From Bacteroidota bacterium (GTDB taxonomy: Bacteria; Bacteroidota; Ignavibacteria; UBA10030): DNA of 5,674 bases. Positions 5,464-5,674 of this stretch are shown piece after piece. The stretch lies in assembly GCA_003453835.1 (NCBI GenBank), contig DMMN01000374.1, forward strand, positions 397 through 6,070. The letters run 5' to 3'. Each line of letters opens with the position of its first letter. Within the stretch, counting starts at the first letter, position 1. The notes beneath the pieces were generated by a model. It ran no database searches. It was given only the letters and a program-made list of their open reading frames with translations, and was not told the origin of the DNA. The translations under genes were made by a program, and so were the position numbers.

Positions 5464-5674
5464 ATGGGACGAATATTTGAGAAGCGGAAATACAAGATGT
5501 TTGCGCGCTACGCGCGCATGTCGAAGGCATTCAATCGAATCGGCAGGGAAATCGAGATAGCCGTTAAGGCCGGCACCACGGATCCGAAGATGAACCCCCG
5601 CCTCAGGCTGGCGATTCAAAATGCCCGAAGTGTCAATATGCCGAAGGACCGCATCGAGGCTGCGATCAAGCGGG
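5464..5674 (+). CDS. yebC: YebC/PmpR family protein (N-terminal part, cut by window edge)
   Basis: Seventy residues run from ATG 5464 to the right edge. The opening [30 protein letters not shown], then [32 protein letters not shown], is the standard N-terminal domain of the YebC family, usually about 240 residues long, so two thirds are missing. Family members are cytoplasmic. They were described as transcriptional regulators, and more recently as factors that help ribosomes through proline-rich stretches; which applies here is unknown. The MGRIFEKRK form, instead of the enterobacterial MAGHSKW start, is like that of Bacteroidota relatives. A GGGAG (5457-5461) ends only two bases before the ATG, unusually close. 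The reading frame stays open upstream to the TGA at 5290, with an in-frame ATG at 5332, but that extension shows no family similarity. Confidence 0.94.
   Translation, partial: MGRIFEKRKYKMFARYARMSKAFNRIGREIEIAVKAGTTDPKMNPRLRLAIQNARSVNMPKDRIEAAIKR

Noticed and set aside
1..5674. CRISPR array, insertion sequence or tandem repeat array
   Set aside because: No regularly spaced repeats, transposase or terminal inverted repeats were seen on reading both strands; only isolated small palindromes.

Overview
The window (about 5.7 kb, moderately GC-rich) looks like an ordinary chromosomal stretch from a bacterium of the Bacteroidota/Chlorobiota/Ignavibacteriota group. The hints are a PqqL-like M16 peptidase, a YebC starting MGRIFEKRK, and a long conserved-looking protein that, from memory, resembles uncharacterised Bacteroidota proteins. 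Clear Shine-Dalgarno sites and a sigma70-like tRNA promoter fit a Chlorobi/Ignavibacteria-like lineage better than classical Bacteroidetes. This placement is inference. No phage, IS, CRISPR or integration signature was found.

Layout. 1-896 (minus): the N-terminal 298 residues of a secreted M16 zinc peptidase, running off the left edge. 897-994: a spacer with a long imperfect inverted repeat. 995-1540 (minus): a thioredoxin-fold protein with a CNHC active site. 1541-1942: non-coding, ending in a good promoter and a GC-rich hairpin. 1943-2017 (plus): tRNA-Asn(GTT), followed by an intrinsic terminator. 2148-3968 (plus): a 606-residue protein of unknown function, best started at a TTG behind a near-perfect Shine-Dalgarno. 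It has features of an FMN-type TIM barrel (GGHAF, GGIGT) and a cysteine-rich C-terminal part. 3974-4609 (plus): a response regulator, almost abutting the previous gene, whose output module is a four-cysteine putative zinc domain instead of a DNA-binding domain. 4753-5229 (minus): a dCMP deaminase. 5464-5674 (plus): the first 70 residues of YebC, cut by the right edge.

How the genes relate. The unknown protein and the response regulator appear to form a translationally coupled pair, which is the most interesting unit here. The M16 peptidase and the thioredoxin-like gene share a strand but probably not a function. dCMP deaminase and yebC are divergent across a 234-bp region that carries a plausible promoter for the deaminase and a small palindrome.
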